A stretch of 64,000 nucleotides of DNA from an uncultured Bacilli bacterium (lineage in GTDB: Bacteria > Bacillota_I > Bacilli_A > RF39 > UBA660). The notes under the pieces were generated by a model that did no database searches, was not told the origin of the DNA, and worked only from the letters and a program-made list of their open reading frames with translations. The DNA is taken from positions 1 through 64,000 of the forward strand of contig CAKONK010000003.1 of assembly GCA_934097085.1 (NCBI GenBank), given 5' to 3'. Below are positions 9,048 through 17,212 of this stretch, piece by piece. Each line of letters begins with the position of its first letter. The stretch's first letter is position 1. The position numbers and the translations under genes are program-made.

Positions 9048-9812
9048 CTATCTTGATTGTGATTGCGTATATTCATCCTCATTTGTAAGTTCTTTTTCTG
9101 GGCCATCTTCATAATCTAAAATTTCGTTCTTATTATATAAGTTTACAATATCATAAAATTTTTCTTGAACATAATTAAATCCTTCTGGAAGTTCATCAAG
9201 ACTATCAACTGGTTCACTTTTTACTAATTCGTATTTACCTTTTTCATTTTTTATTATTTCATAACCATAATAAACATAATGACAAACTCTTTCCTCGCCA
9301 GTCAACCCATAATGATTTGAATCTTTTGTCCAAGAATAACCAGTAGTCGGAACAGCCCAATAAAAATATTCAATATCATCTCCAATATATCGTGGCACAC
9401 GATGCATTTTTGAATATATATAACTATATCTATATTCTGTATAATCTTCTTGAGCAGCCACAATATCAGCTATGACACTTTTATTTGATTCAATTTCAAA
9501 CAAATTATTTTTATTAATAAATTTTAATAGTTCTTCTTCTTCACGATTAATAAGCACATAATCATCTGTTCTAAGTAATCCTGCCGTATAACTTTTTTCA
9601 CTATTAATATATCTTCCCATTAGATCACCATTAATATAATAATGAGCATGGTTACCTTTTACATCACAAGGAAATGTTTTAGAGCACCCACTGAAAGATA
9701 AAAGATTAACAACTATTAAGCCTCCAACAAGTAGTTTTTGCAATGTTTTTTTGCCTTTTTTATCATTTAAATTACCTTCAATAAAACTATGACTTGAATC
9801 AAAATTAACCAT
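9048..9812 (-). CDS. Putative lipoprotein, unknown function
   Basis: 254 residues. After a polar lead of about 25 residues there is a hydrophobic stretch (LVGGLIVVNLLSFSGC) ending in a lipobox-like cysteine near residue 43, so the mature domain is probably outside the membrane. The rest is Tyr and acidic rich. The start overlaps the end of the DUF1292-like gene by 8 nt (ATGGTTAA), implying translational coupling. The signal peptide is unusually long because of the amino-terminal extension. Confidence 0.7.
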   Translation of the reverse strand: MVNFDSSHSFIEGNLNDKKGKKTLQKLLVGGLIVVNLLSFSGCSKTFPCDVKGNHAHYYINGDLMGRYINSEKSYTAGLLRTDDYVLINREEEELLKFINKNNLFEIESNKSVIADIVAAQEDYTEYRYSYIYSKMHRVPRYIGDDIEYFYWAVPTTGYSWTKDSNHYGLTGEERVCHYVYYGYEIIKNEKGKYELVKSEPVDSLDELPEGFNYVQEKFYDIVNLYNKNEILDYEDGPEKELTNEDEYTQSQSR

Positions 9813-10044
9813 TATATCCCACCATCATTTCATTTATAATATTTTTTTCACGTTCAGTTAAATCACTAATTAATTTAGTTTTTGTCCCATCAAATTGGTA
9901 TTTTGCTCCATATATAATTCCATCTAATTTATAAATTACATATTCTCCTAAACCTTGAATTTCAAATTTTATAACTAACTCTGCGTTTTTTCTAAGACCA
10001 TCGGTTGTAGTAATTGTTATATAATCATCATTATTTATTTGCAT
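9805..10044 (-). CDS. DUF1292-like small protein
   Basis: 79 residues: a beta-rich sequence (ELVIKFEIQGLGEYVIYKL) followed by a helix ending NEMMVGYNG. It resembles the DUF1292/YrzB family of small Firmicute proteins. AGGAGG lies 11 nt upstream. First gene of a two-gene operon with the lipoprotein. Confidence 0.55.
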   Translation of the reverse strand: MQINNDDYITITTTDGLRKNAELVIKFEIQGLGEYVIYKLDGIIYGAKYQFDGTKTKLISDLTEREKNIINEMMVGYNG

Positions 10045-10119
10045 TAACCATATACCTCCTAATTGCAGTATATTATATTATACTAACTACTTTTAGTCAA
10101 GTTTTATACCCCATTAATA

Positions 10120-11445
10120 TTATTTTTTAAGAACTCTTTTACACCCTCTATTTTGTAAACTATGATACGCAAGTTTATTTAAACTACCACTCATAATGTT
10201 ATTATTTAAAAGGTATTTTAATTCTTCTTCACTAAAAAGACCATACGCTAAATTTTCATTCGGATTTACATCAAATGCTTTAACACAGTTTTTCATTCTT
10301 ACAATACAGCAAACCGAGTTATCTATACCTATAGAATAATAAGATTCATCAAGTAGTGTTACCTTATCTGAAACATATCCTGTTTCCTCTTTTAACTCTC
10401 TTTTGGCTGCTTCAATAACACCTTCTCCATCTTCAATATAACCCGAAGGAAATTCCGCTATTATTTTATCATTAATTCTTGTTTGAAATGTTAATATGTA
10501 ATTACCATTACTATCTGTAGCAACTATTACAACTGAATCCTTGCCATCATTTTTAACTATTTTTTCTTTTGTAATAGTTCTATTATTAGGAAGACTGTAA
10601 AACTCTCTTATAAGTTTAATAAAATTACCGCTATATAATATATCCTCCTTAGTAAGGTTTCCTTTTACTTTGTCATAAAGTTTAGTTATTTTTTCTAGCA
10701 ACATTTTTTCTTTGTACTCTGGGCTTCTTAAATAATTTAACTTATTTACCCTAATCATTGTACTATTAGCACAGTCCTCTAAAGTTTTATTATTTTCATT
10801 TAATAATTCTTCCCTAAAAATAGTTCTTACTTCAAGTTCATCAACGCGTGGAGTAACCCTTATAATAATTTTATTTTTTTCAAAATTTTCCATTTCCTTT
10901 ACAGAAATTTCTGTTTTATCTCCATAAACAAAGTCTATATAAATCCCTGTTGTAAAATCAAATAAAAAATATTCATCAGAGTGATCATCATAATACAAAA
11001 ATATATAAATTGGTTTTTCAAAAAGCTCTTGCTTATTAAATAAATAATCAAAATCTGAATAACGATATTTAGTATAATTTCCATTAATAATATCCTTAAC
11101 TGTTAATATGTAACTATTATTTTCTAAATTAATATTATATCTTCTTAAAATTAAATATCTATGTCTATTAAATATATCACTCACTTTATTAAAAAAGTCA
11201 TCCTTTAATTTAATTTCAATAAATACTTTGTCCATATTTTTTTCTTTACTTTCATATAAAATATCAGAAAGCAATTTATAAAATCTAGCATTTTCATTTT
11301 CATAAAATTTTAACTTTCGATAAATATTTAGTTTCTCCTCTTGGGAAAAAGTTTTTTGATAACCTAGTTTTGCTATATTATCAAGATACTCTAGTTCCCC
11401 ACTTTTAAGTTTAATAAACTCTTTTTTTAACTTTTCAATATCCAT
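10120..11445 (-). CDS. Nudix hydrolase with long amino-terminal domain
   Basis: 441 residues; ATG 11445 with AAGGAG 8 nt upstream. A Nudix box (GYIEDGEGVIEAAKRELKEETG) sits in the last quarter with every conserved Glu and Arg present, so the enzyme should hydrolyse a nucleoside-diphosphate-linked substrate. The first about 290 residues are not a family I recognise. The Nudix part (VVIVATDSNGNYILTFQTR.. EFPSGYIE) looks most like ADP-ribose pyrophosphatases. It is transcribed divergently from the LysR gene through a 90-nt region that probably holds both promoters, so LysR control is plausible. Confidence 0.8.
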   Translation of the reverse strand: MDIEKLKKEFIKLKSGELEYLDNIAKLGYQKTFSQEEKLNIYRKLKFYENENARFYKLLSDILYESKEKNMDKVFIEIKLKDDFFNKVSDIFNRHRYLILRRYNINLENNSYILTVKDIINGNYTKYRYSDFDYLFNKQELFEKPIYIFLYYDDHSDEYFLFDFTTGIYIDFVYGDKTEISVKEMENFEKNKIIIRVTPRVDELEVRTIFREELLNENNKTLEDCANSTMIRVNKLNYLRSPEYKEKMLLEKITKLYDKVKGNLTKEDILYSGNFIKLIREFYSLPNNRTITKEKIVKNDGKDSVVIVATDSNGNYILTFQTRINDKIIAEFPSGYIEDGEGVIEAAKRELKEETGYVSDKVTLLDESYYSIGIDNSVCCIVRMKNCVKAFDVNPNENLAYGLFSEEELKYLLNNNIMSGSLNKLAYHSLQNRGCKRVLKK

Positions 11446-11535
11446 AATAATTTCTCCTTTTCAATAATATTTTATTTCTTATTTATTGATAAGTAAAATA
11501 TATTTATGTTATATTATATATAAGGAGTGCTTATA

Positions 11536-12408
11536 ATGAATGTAGATTTAGAATTATATAGAGTATTTTATGTTGTTGCTAAAAATAAACATATGACAAA
11601 AGCAAGTGAAGAACTTCATATATCACAACCAGCAATATCACAATCAATAAAAAAACTAGAAAACCAGCTTGGCGGAACACTTTTCTTAAGAAGTAATAAA
11701 GGTATGCAGCTTACTAATGAAGGAAAAATGTTTTATGAATATGTTAAGGGTGCTTTAGAACTTATCAGTAATGCTGAAAATGAGTTTACCTCTTTTAAAG
11801 ATTTATCTAAAGGTGAAATTAAAATCGGTTGTTCAACAACACTCACAAAAATAATTTTATTAGATGCAATAAAAAAATTTCATCAAGACTACCCTAACAT
11901 TTCAATAAACATTACCAATGATTTAACAAGTAATTTAATTAATGATTTAAAATTGGGGAAACTTGATTTTGTAATATTTAATGAAAGTAATATCAAGGAA
12001 ACTAATTTACATTTAGAAAAAATAACCCAGTTAAAGCAAGGATTTATTTATAATCCTGATTATTTCAATGATAATATTAATAGTTTTGAGGATTTAAATA
12101 ATTACCCCCTTATCTTGCAAAAAGAAAGTTCAAACAGTAGGAAACTATTAAATAGTATTACCTTAAAAAATAATACAGTTTTAATACCTAAAATGGAAGT
12201 TGTAAGTCAAGAACTAGTTACAGAATTTACTAATATTGGACTAGGAATTGGTTTTACAATAATTGACTTAGCAAAAAGAAATTATAACAATTTAAAAGAA
12301 TTAAAAATCAATAAAGATATTCCAAAAATAAGTGTTTATTTAGGTACTAACAAATCAATTTCACCTACTTTTGCAAGTTCTACTTTTATAAAGTATTTAA
12401 AAAGATGA
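11536..12408 (+). CDS. LysR-family transcriptional regulator
   Basis: 290 residues from ATG 11536 with AAGGAG at 8-nt spacing; the GTG three codons earlier overlaps that site. Residues 1-60 form the LysR winged helix (HMTKASEELHISQPAISQSIKKLENQLG), followed by a linker helix and a periplasmic-binding-like effector domain (about 90-290). It ends at TGA, one of the genes showing that TGA is a stop here. It is divergent from the Nudix gene, the usual arrangement for a LysR regulator and its target. The effector is unknown. Confidence 0.9.
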   Translation: MNVDLELYRVFYVVAKNKHMTKASEELHISQPAISQSIKKLENQLGGTLFLRSNKGMQLTNEGKMFYEYVKGALELISNAENEFTSFKDLSKGEIKIGCSTTLTKIILLDAIKKFHQDYPNISINITNDLTSNLINDLKLGKLDFVIFNESNIKETNLHLEKITQLKQGFIYNPDYFNDNINSFEDLNNYPLILQKESSNSRKLLNSITLKNNTVLIPKMEVVSQELVTEFTNIGLGIGFTIIDLAKRNYNNLKELKINKDIPKISVYLGTNKSISPTFASSTFIKYLKR

Positions 12409-12426
12409 TCAAAAAAATCATCTTTT
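12401..12426. terminator. Shared bidirectional terminator
   Basis: AAAGATGAT (12401-12409), a CAAAAAA loop, and ATCATCTTTT form a stem that overlaps the stop codons of the convergent LysR and kinase-like genes, serving both strands. Confidence 0.75.
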
Positions 12427-13143
12427 ACTTATCTCTCTAATATATTTAGGCCTATCTATTTTAGATGTTAACATTCTCGCTTCATTTAACATAGTTATTT
12501 CATAGCCAACATATTCACTTAATTTTCTTTTTAATTCATTAAGAAATTCTAAAGCATTTGCATCTTTTGAATCATATAAATCCTTTAAAAAGGAATTACT
12601 ATTTACAAAGTTATTAAATAGATTATCCACTAAAAAGTATTTTAACTCTAAATTAAATCCTTCAGAGTTTTCTTTTAATGTTACATTTCTTTTTGAATAT
12701 TCCATTGTATCTATTACATTAATCTTACCTTTAGAATATAAAATATTATACATAATATCATAAATCTTTATATCATTTTTTGTTAATAATTCAATATCTT
12801 TATAACTTTTATTTATAGCCTTTGCAAATGAGTTTAAATTTACATACAATGGATTAGTTTCATATAAACTTTTAGATTTAACGAACTTCATAGTATAACC
12901 TATAACAAGGTTATTATATTCTATAGTTTCTATCGGCCATATAAAAGTTGAATTTGTTATATTACTAAACTGGGTTAAATCTTCGGATATAACATCATCA
13001 TAATCATCATCAAAAAATATGTGAAATACTTTTAAAACTTGATTAGTTTTAGGATCATAATAACAAGCACCTTGTGAACCAACACCTAAAAATTTAAGAC
13101 TACTTAAATAATTCAAAAATCTATCTTTATTAGTTATTTTCAT
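12418..13143 (-). CDS. Protein-kinase-like protein
   Basis: 241 residues; ATG 13143 behind GGGGAG. A glycine loop (LGVGSQGACYY, Gly20/22/25) is followed by a strand with Lys38 (VLKVF), as in the amino lobe of protein kinases, and NVIDTMEY near residue 145 may be the metal-binding Asp. The canonical HRD motif is not evident, so it could be an atypical kinase or a pseudokinase. Such proteins occur in bacterial defence islands, and its neighbour is a NERD nuclease, but a defence role is inference. Confidence 0.6.
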   Translation of the reverse strand: MKITNKDRFLNYLSSLKFLGVGSQGACYYDPKTNQVLKVFHIFFDDDYDDVISEDLTQFSNITNSTFIWPIETIEYNNLVIGYTMKFVKSKSLYETNPLYVNLNSFAKAINKSYKDIELLTKNDIKIYDIMYNILYSKGKINVIDTMEYSKRNVTLKENSEGFNLELKYFLVDNLFNNFVNSNSFLKDLYDSKDANALEFLNELKRKLSEYVGYEITMLNEARMLTSKIDRPKYIREISKR

Positions 13144-13238
13144 ATCACAAAACTCCCCTTAAGTACGATAATTATATCATTTTTAAGAAAATGTGTCAAA
13201 TTTGTGTAAAGTAGAGATTATATAAATTATTTAATATT

Positions 13239-14231
13239 CTAATTTTTATTAATTTCATTAATTATATATTCTCCATGTGTTTTTATTTTAACTGGACTCA
13301 ATATATTTAATTTTTTAAGTTCATCAATTGAGGATGGCTTTAATTCCACAAGTTTTTCTAATTCAGTATTTGTAAATACATAATAAGCAGGTATTTTCAT
13401 TTGTGATGCTCTAGTTTTTCTTAACTCCACTAGTCTTTCTTTCAAATTATCTGAAATATTATTTTTACAAAATTTATCTTTATAGTACTTGTAATAATCA
13501 ATATTTTCATTAATACATAAATTTGCATAACTTTGAGCAGTTAATTCCATATTCTTTTTTGAAGAATAACTATCATCACTGCTTATATGACTTAAATCAT
13601 ATTGTATTTTTCTTACCAATGCATCTGCTCTTAAAACTTTAGATTTAATATCTTTAGGTGCTTTACTTGTATTTAAAATCGTTTCTTGATTTGCTACTAC
13701 TACTAATACTTTTCGATAATAGTCAAAGTTTTTTGAGCCAAATATTTTAACTAACCCTGAAGCTTTACTTTCCCATATTTTTCTTATCACTTCTCTTTGG
13801 GCTTTAACTTGTCTAAGTGGTGAATACATTCCCTTTTTAATTTTCTTTCCATTAAAAGTATATTCTCTAATAAAGTCACCATTTTCATTTACAGTAATAT
13901 TACCTATTAAATTTTTGCACTCAATAAAATATATAAAAATTGGTGTAATTACAATATAATCAATTTGGGCAGTTAAATCACCATATTTTACTTTTACATC
14001 ATGTAGAACATACATTCCAATATTTGCTTTTTGTAATTGATAAGAAATTTCTTTTTCACCCACTAAGCCTTTTTTAACAATATAAAGTTCACTTAAAACA
14101 TCATTATTACTTGGATATTCTTTATTAAGTTTTGTTAATGCATTCAGTCTATCTTGCAAATCACTAGAAGATTTATAAAATATTGTATCCTTAAATCTAA
14201 AAGAGTTAAATATATCATTTACTAATCCCAC
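13239..14231 (-). CDS. NERD-domain nuclease with C-terminal HRDC-like domain
   Basis: 330 residues, GTG start at 14231. Residues about 50-180 match the NERD (nuclease-related) domain: the QIDYIV...YFIECKN pair supplies the D..ExK residues of the PD-(D/E)xK fold. The last about 65 residues (LRKTRASQMKIPAYYVFTN..) look like an HRDC nucleic-acid-binding domain as in RecQ helicases. No helicase is fused. It is the last minus-strand gene before the CRISPR array and likely part of the defence island. Confidence 0.8.
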   Translation of the reverse strand: MGLVNDIFNSFRFKDTIFYKSSSDLQDRLNALTKLNKEYPSNNDVLSELYIVKKGLVGEKEISYQLQKANIGMYVLHDVKVKYGDLTAQIDYIVITPIFIYFIECKNLIGNITVNENGDFIREYTFNGKKIKKGMYSPLRQVKAQREVIRKIWESKASGLVKIFGSKNFDYYRKVLVVVANQETILNTSKAPKDIKSKVLRADALVRKIQYDLSHISSDDSYSSKKNMELTAQSYANLCINENIDYYKYYKDKFCKNNISDNLKERLVELRKTRASQMKIPAYYVFTNTELEKLVELKPSSIDELKKLNILSPVKIKTHGEYIINEINKN

Positions 14232-14301
14232 TTGTTATCACCAATTTAATTTTAACAAATAATTAATGATTTGTACATTAAAGGTTTTCATATTTATTAG
14301 C

Positions 14302-14326
14302 AATTAAAATGACATAGATTTAAAAG
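14302..14326. repeat. Isolated degenerate CRISPR repeat or antirepeat
   Basis: 25 nt at this spot match the array repeat at 20 positions, including the exact block ATGACATAGA and the following TAAAA. It is about 490 nt beyond the distal end of the array and separated from it by a small gene and a terminator. It may be a relic of an older array end or a second antirepeat-like sequence; no tracrRNA-type hairpins or T-run follow it closely. The rest of the 14232-14539 gap shows only short broken frames. Confidence 0.45.
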
Positions 14327-14539
14327 ATACTTACACTTACTATGAATATAATAAAATGAATGGTATAATAATGTCAAAGAAAAATTTGAGTTTTCTTTGA
14401 AACAAGACTTTGATAAGTTACGGTATAGAATTTGAAACTAAATTAAGAGACATTAATGATTAGTTATTAATATTCATTTTTTTCAAACAATTAATGTCAT
14501 ATGATGTTCAAAAAATATTTGATGAAATGAGATGAGAGT

Positions 14540-14779
14540 ATGAAAGAGAAAAAAGAAATAAAAATTGATGGGTTTGATGATAGAAATATTGAAAATCAAA
14601 TGGAAGAAGTCTTAAAAAAAAGTAGAGAAAAAAGAAAATTAAATATTGATTTTTTAAATTTACTTATTAATAGAATTAATAATGGACTAAGCAACTTTGA
14701 AAATGAATTGAATTCTATTCCTAAAAAGTATAGAAAGCAATTTATAGAATTGTATAAAAAAAGTAAAAAAAATTTGTAA
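14540..14779 (+). CDS. Small charged hypothetical protein, possibly truncated
   Basis: 79 residues, Lys/Glu/Asn rich and helical, ATG 14540 with a weak GAGAG upstream. A 13-codon frame starting ATG 14494 (MSYDVQKIFDEMR) ends at TGA five nt before it. The two could be one gene split by a frameshift. No family recognised. It lies between the array and the NERD gene, on the opposite strand to both, and ends in a strong terminator. Confidence 0.45.
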   Translation: MKEKKEIKIDGFDDRNIENQMEEVLKKSREKRKLNIDFLNLLINRINNGLSNFENELNSIPKKYRKQFIELYKKSKKNL

Positions 14780-14784
14780 TCACT

Positions 14785-14810
14785 AAGTTGATAAGAATAT
14801 CAACTTTTTT
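14785..14810 (+). terminator. Strong terminator between small gene and CRISPR array
   Basis: AAGTTGATA, AGAA, TATCAACTT then TTTT: a 9-bp perfect stem with T-run on the plus strand, abutting the last degenerate repeat. The same stem may also halt the minus-strand array transcript, though its T-run on that strand is poorer. Confidence 0.8.
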
Positions 14811-14814
14811 CATG

Positions 14815-15293
14815 TGACATAGAACTAAAACTGTTTCTTTAAATAATATTGATTCTGCTATGTTTTAATACCATTTAAGATGACATAGAACTAAAACTAC
14901 ATTATCAGTTGGAGAACATACTTTAAAGTTTTAATACCATTTAAGATGACATAGAACTAAAACGAGTAGTTAACCGATTTGACTACATTTTGAGTTTTAA
15001 TACCATTTAAGATGACATAGAACTAAAACTTTCCATAATCTTTTATTATACAAGCATTAGTTTTAATACCATTTAAGATGACATAGAACTAAAACACTAG
15101 ACTTAAATGCTAACCCTAATTATGAGTTTTAATACCATTTAAGATGACATAGAACTAAAACAATTGGCTTTAAATCAATTAATAAGTCACTGTTTTAATA
15201 CCATTTAAGATGACATAGAACTAAAACTTGAATCATTCTTAAATTTCATTTTAGATGGTTTTAATACCATTTAAGATGACATAGAACTAAAAC
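14815..15293 (-). CRISPR. Type II-A CRISPR array, 7 intact repeats and 7 spacers
   Basis: Seven identical 36-nt repeats begin at 14862, 14928, 14994, 15060, 15126, 15192 and 15258. On the minus strand the repeat starts GTTTTAGTTCTATGTCATC and ends AAATGGTATTAAAAC, the usual form of II-A crRNA repeats. An eighth, distal copy keeps only 17 nt (14815-14831). All seven spacers are exactly 30 nt. The degenerate copy marks the old end; new spacers would enter at 15294, where the leader abuts. Transcription is on the minus strand, co-directional with cas genes. I saw no spacer with an obvious match elsewhere in the window. Confidence 0.97.
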
Positions 15294-15361
15294 CTCAAAT
15301 TTTAATTCTAAGTATCATAGAGTTATACTTATCATCTTAAATAGAAATTCTATATCACTTG
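15294..15361 (-). promoter_or_regulatory. CRISPR leader with ATTTGAG anchor
   Basis: On the minus strand the base before the first repeat is preceded by AAAATTTGAG; ATTTGAG at the leader end is the known II-A leader-anchoring sequence read by Cas1-Cas2 during spacer integration. The leader is only 68 nt before the csn2 frame ends. It also holds ATTTAAGATGA on the minus strand (15332-15342), exactly complementary to 11 nt of the repeat. A TATAAC-like box is present at 15323-15328 on the minus strand but I see no clear -35. Confidence 0.8.
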
Positions 15362-16033
15362 TTATTTTACCACAAATTCGACCAAATTGTTATCAACTAT
15401 TAATTTTTTTTCAAAATCATCACTACAACCATAACATTGAGAATCAACCAAAATAATATTTACATTATTATAAATTGAATACTTATATAGTTCATTTAAT
15501 TCATTATCATCTAAATATTGTTTTAGATTAACAAGTACTATAAATTTACTAGATTTCAAAGATCTTTCAAGTTCAATAATAGAAAATAAATTTTCAATAA
15601 TTGAACTTTTATAATTTACTTTTAACTTAAAAAGTTTTGTAAGAGATTCAATAGTCGCATCATTATTTACTGCAATCGGTAAATCAACAGTTGAAATAAT
15701 GCTATTATATTTTTGAATTAATTATTTATATAATAGTAATAATGATTTATCAGAATTATCCTTTAAATTTTCATTAATAAGTTTATTAATTGAAAGCATA
15801 TATCTTGAAAAATCAATATTAAAAAAATCACTAATAACATTAACTTTATTTGTAATATTAATTTCTTTATCATCAGAAAATGCTTTAATTTCTTCGATAA
15901 CATTACCATTACATATTTGATTTAAATCATTAATCAAACGAAAGAACACTTTTTTATTTTCTATTTCTAACACATTTATGAAATCATTAGTAATTTCAAC
16001 ATTATTTTCTAGATATGAAATAGTTATTTTCAT
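15362..16033 (-). pseudogene. csn2: Csn2, interrupted by one in-frame TAA
   Basis: ATG 16033 overlaps the cas2 stop by 4 nt (ATGA). The frame reads 103 codons to TAA 15722-15724, then stays open in the same frame for 119 more codons to 15362. The read-through protein is 223 positions long, the normal size for type II-A Csn2 (about 220). The sense of both halves resembles Csn2, including the carboxyl KFIVLVNLKQYLDDNEL segment, which corresponds to a strand-rich region of S. pyogenes Csn2. Csn2 forms a tetrameric ring on DNA ends and is needed for spacer acquisition. I see no good ribosome binding site for restart. Adaptation is probably lost or reduced unless the stop is read through or is a sequence error. 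Confidence 0.85.
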
Positions 16034-16353
16034 AATACAACTAACCTACTCTCATCATTGATTATTTTATTCGTTGATGAACCAATAATATACTCTATTT
16101 GAGAATATTGTTTTTTGGTAATAGTAAGCATTTGAATTATACCCTTATTTGGTGCTGATTTTTTAACTCTATTGTAAAGAAAATTAGCTTGCAGTGAATT
16201 TAATACTATCTTTGAATAAAATGATTCTTGCATCATTAAGAAACCTTCATTTAGCAAAAACTTTCTAAACCTTAAATAGTTTCTTTTATCCTTTGCATAT
16301 ATATTAGGAAGATCAAAAAATACAATTGCTCTCATAACTCTATTCTTCTCCAT
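16030..16353 (-). CDS. cas2: CRISPR-associated endonuclease Cas2
   Basis: 107 residues from ATG 16353, nine nt after GAGG; a longer frame to 16386 would run deep into cas1. The start MEKNRVMRAIVFFDLP places the conserved Asp at residue 14 at the end of the first ferredoxin-fold strand, followed by RKFLLNEGFLMMQESFYSK, a typical II-A Cas2 sequence. Cas2 bridges two Cas1 dimers in the spacer integrase. It overlaps the cas1 end by 14 nt and the csn2 start by 4 nt, so translation is coupled. Confidence 0.95.
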   Translation of the reverse strand: MEKNRVMRAIVFFDLPNIYAKDKRNYLRFRKFLLNEGFLMMQESFYSKIVLNSLQANFLYNRVKKSAPNKGIIQMLTITKKQYSQIEYIIGSSTNKIINDESRLVVL

Positions 16354-17212
16354 AAATGAAAGCCTCATAATTTTCAATATTTTCAATAGAATCCAAAGTT
16401 TTTTTTACATATAATTTTATAATATCTTTTAAAGTATACATCTTACTTTGATATTTATAAGTATGATTAAATAAATTAACAACATCTAATTTATAGTCAC
16501 TATCAAGTTTTCTTTCCTTATTATAATACACAAAATTATCAATAATAACTCTAAAAGGTTCCATCAAATCACAACTTAAATTAAATTGATTAAATTCATT
16601 GGTATGATTAATACCTAATTCAGTTAAAAAGCCATTTGACTTGACTTCTTTATTGATTGTTGATAGTAAAATTGCATAGCCATAATTTAATGCAGCATTT
16701 GTTTCTTGTTCTGAATGTCTAATAAAATCATTGCCAAATAAAGCATTAAAATATACTTTTGCAGCATGGCCCTCTCTGTTTGTTATATCTTTTGCATTTA
16801 CATCATTTGCATAATTTAATAACATTTCATATTTATCATCATCAACTTTTCTTAATAACATAGCTTGATTTATTATTTTATTTTTAATTATTTCTCTCCA
16901 TAGATTATCTTTATCTGACTGTTTCCAACTAATCTGTTTTTTTATTTGTTTACTAGAATTATGTCTCGAATAAAAACTTGCAAGTTCTCCAAAAGGATTA
17001 TGTTTTTCATCACAAAATATAATATTAATTTTATTTAAGGATAGTTCCTTTAATAAAAAACATGTTACTACTGAAGAAGGATTATCAATAATAATAGTGT
17101 CAATCTCAGAAAGATGAATATATTTTTCATCTTCCTCTTGTTTGACAACTAAAAACGAATTCTTATAACTGAGTTTGGATTGTTTTGATATTACCACAGT
17201 CCTAAAGCTCAT
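16340..17212 (-). CDS. cas1: CRISPR-associated integrase Cas1
   Basis: 290 residues, the usual II-A length. Metal-binding residues are all present: Glu147 (NREGHAA), His203 (GINHTNEF) and Glu218 (CDLMEPFR). The amino domain is beta-rich, the carboxyl domain helical. With Cas2 it cuts and inserts new spacers at the leader end. Its start overlaps the cas9 stop by 11 nt, so the operon is cas9-cas1-cas2-csn2. Confidence 0.96.
   Translation of the reverse strand: MSFRTVVISKQSKLSYKNSFLVVKQEEDEKYIHLSEIDTIIIDNPSSVVTCFLLKELSLNKINIIFCDEKHNPFGELASFYSRHNSSKQIKKQISWKQSDKDNLWREIIKNKIINQAMLLRKVDDDKYEMLLNYANDVNAKDITNREGHAAKVYFNALFGNDFIRHSEQETNAALNYGYAILLSTINKEVKSNGFLTELGINHTNEFNQFNLSCDLMEPFRVIIDNFVYYNKERKLDSDYKLDVVNLFNHTYKYQSKMYTLKDIIKLYVKKTLDSIENIENYEAFIYGEE

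Noticed and set aside
14371..14463. An open frame with one TGA (MSKKNLSFL, TGA, NKTLISYG..) that would work if TGA coded Trp
   Set aside because: LysR and recU genes end at TGA and Cas9 uses TGG for Trp, so the code is standard; the frame is probably debris.
14832..15257. Self-targeting by spacers within this window
   Set aside because: By eye none of the seven spacers matched other parts of the window; a full search is needed.
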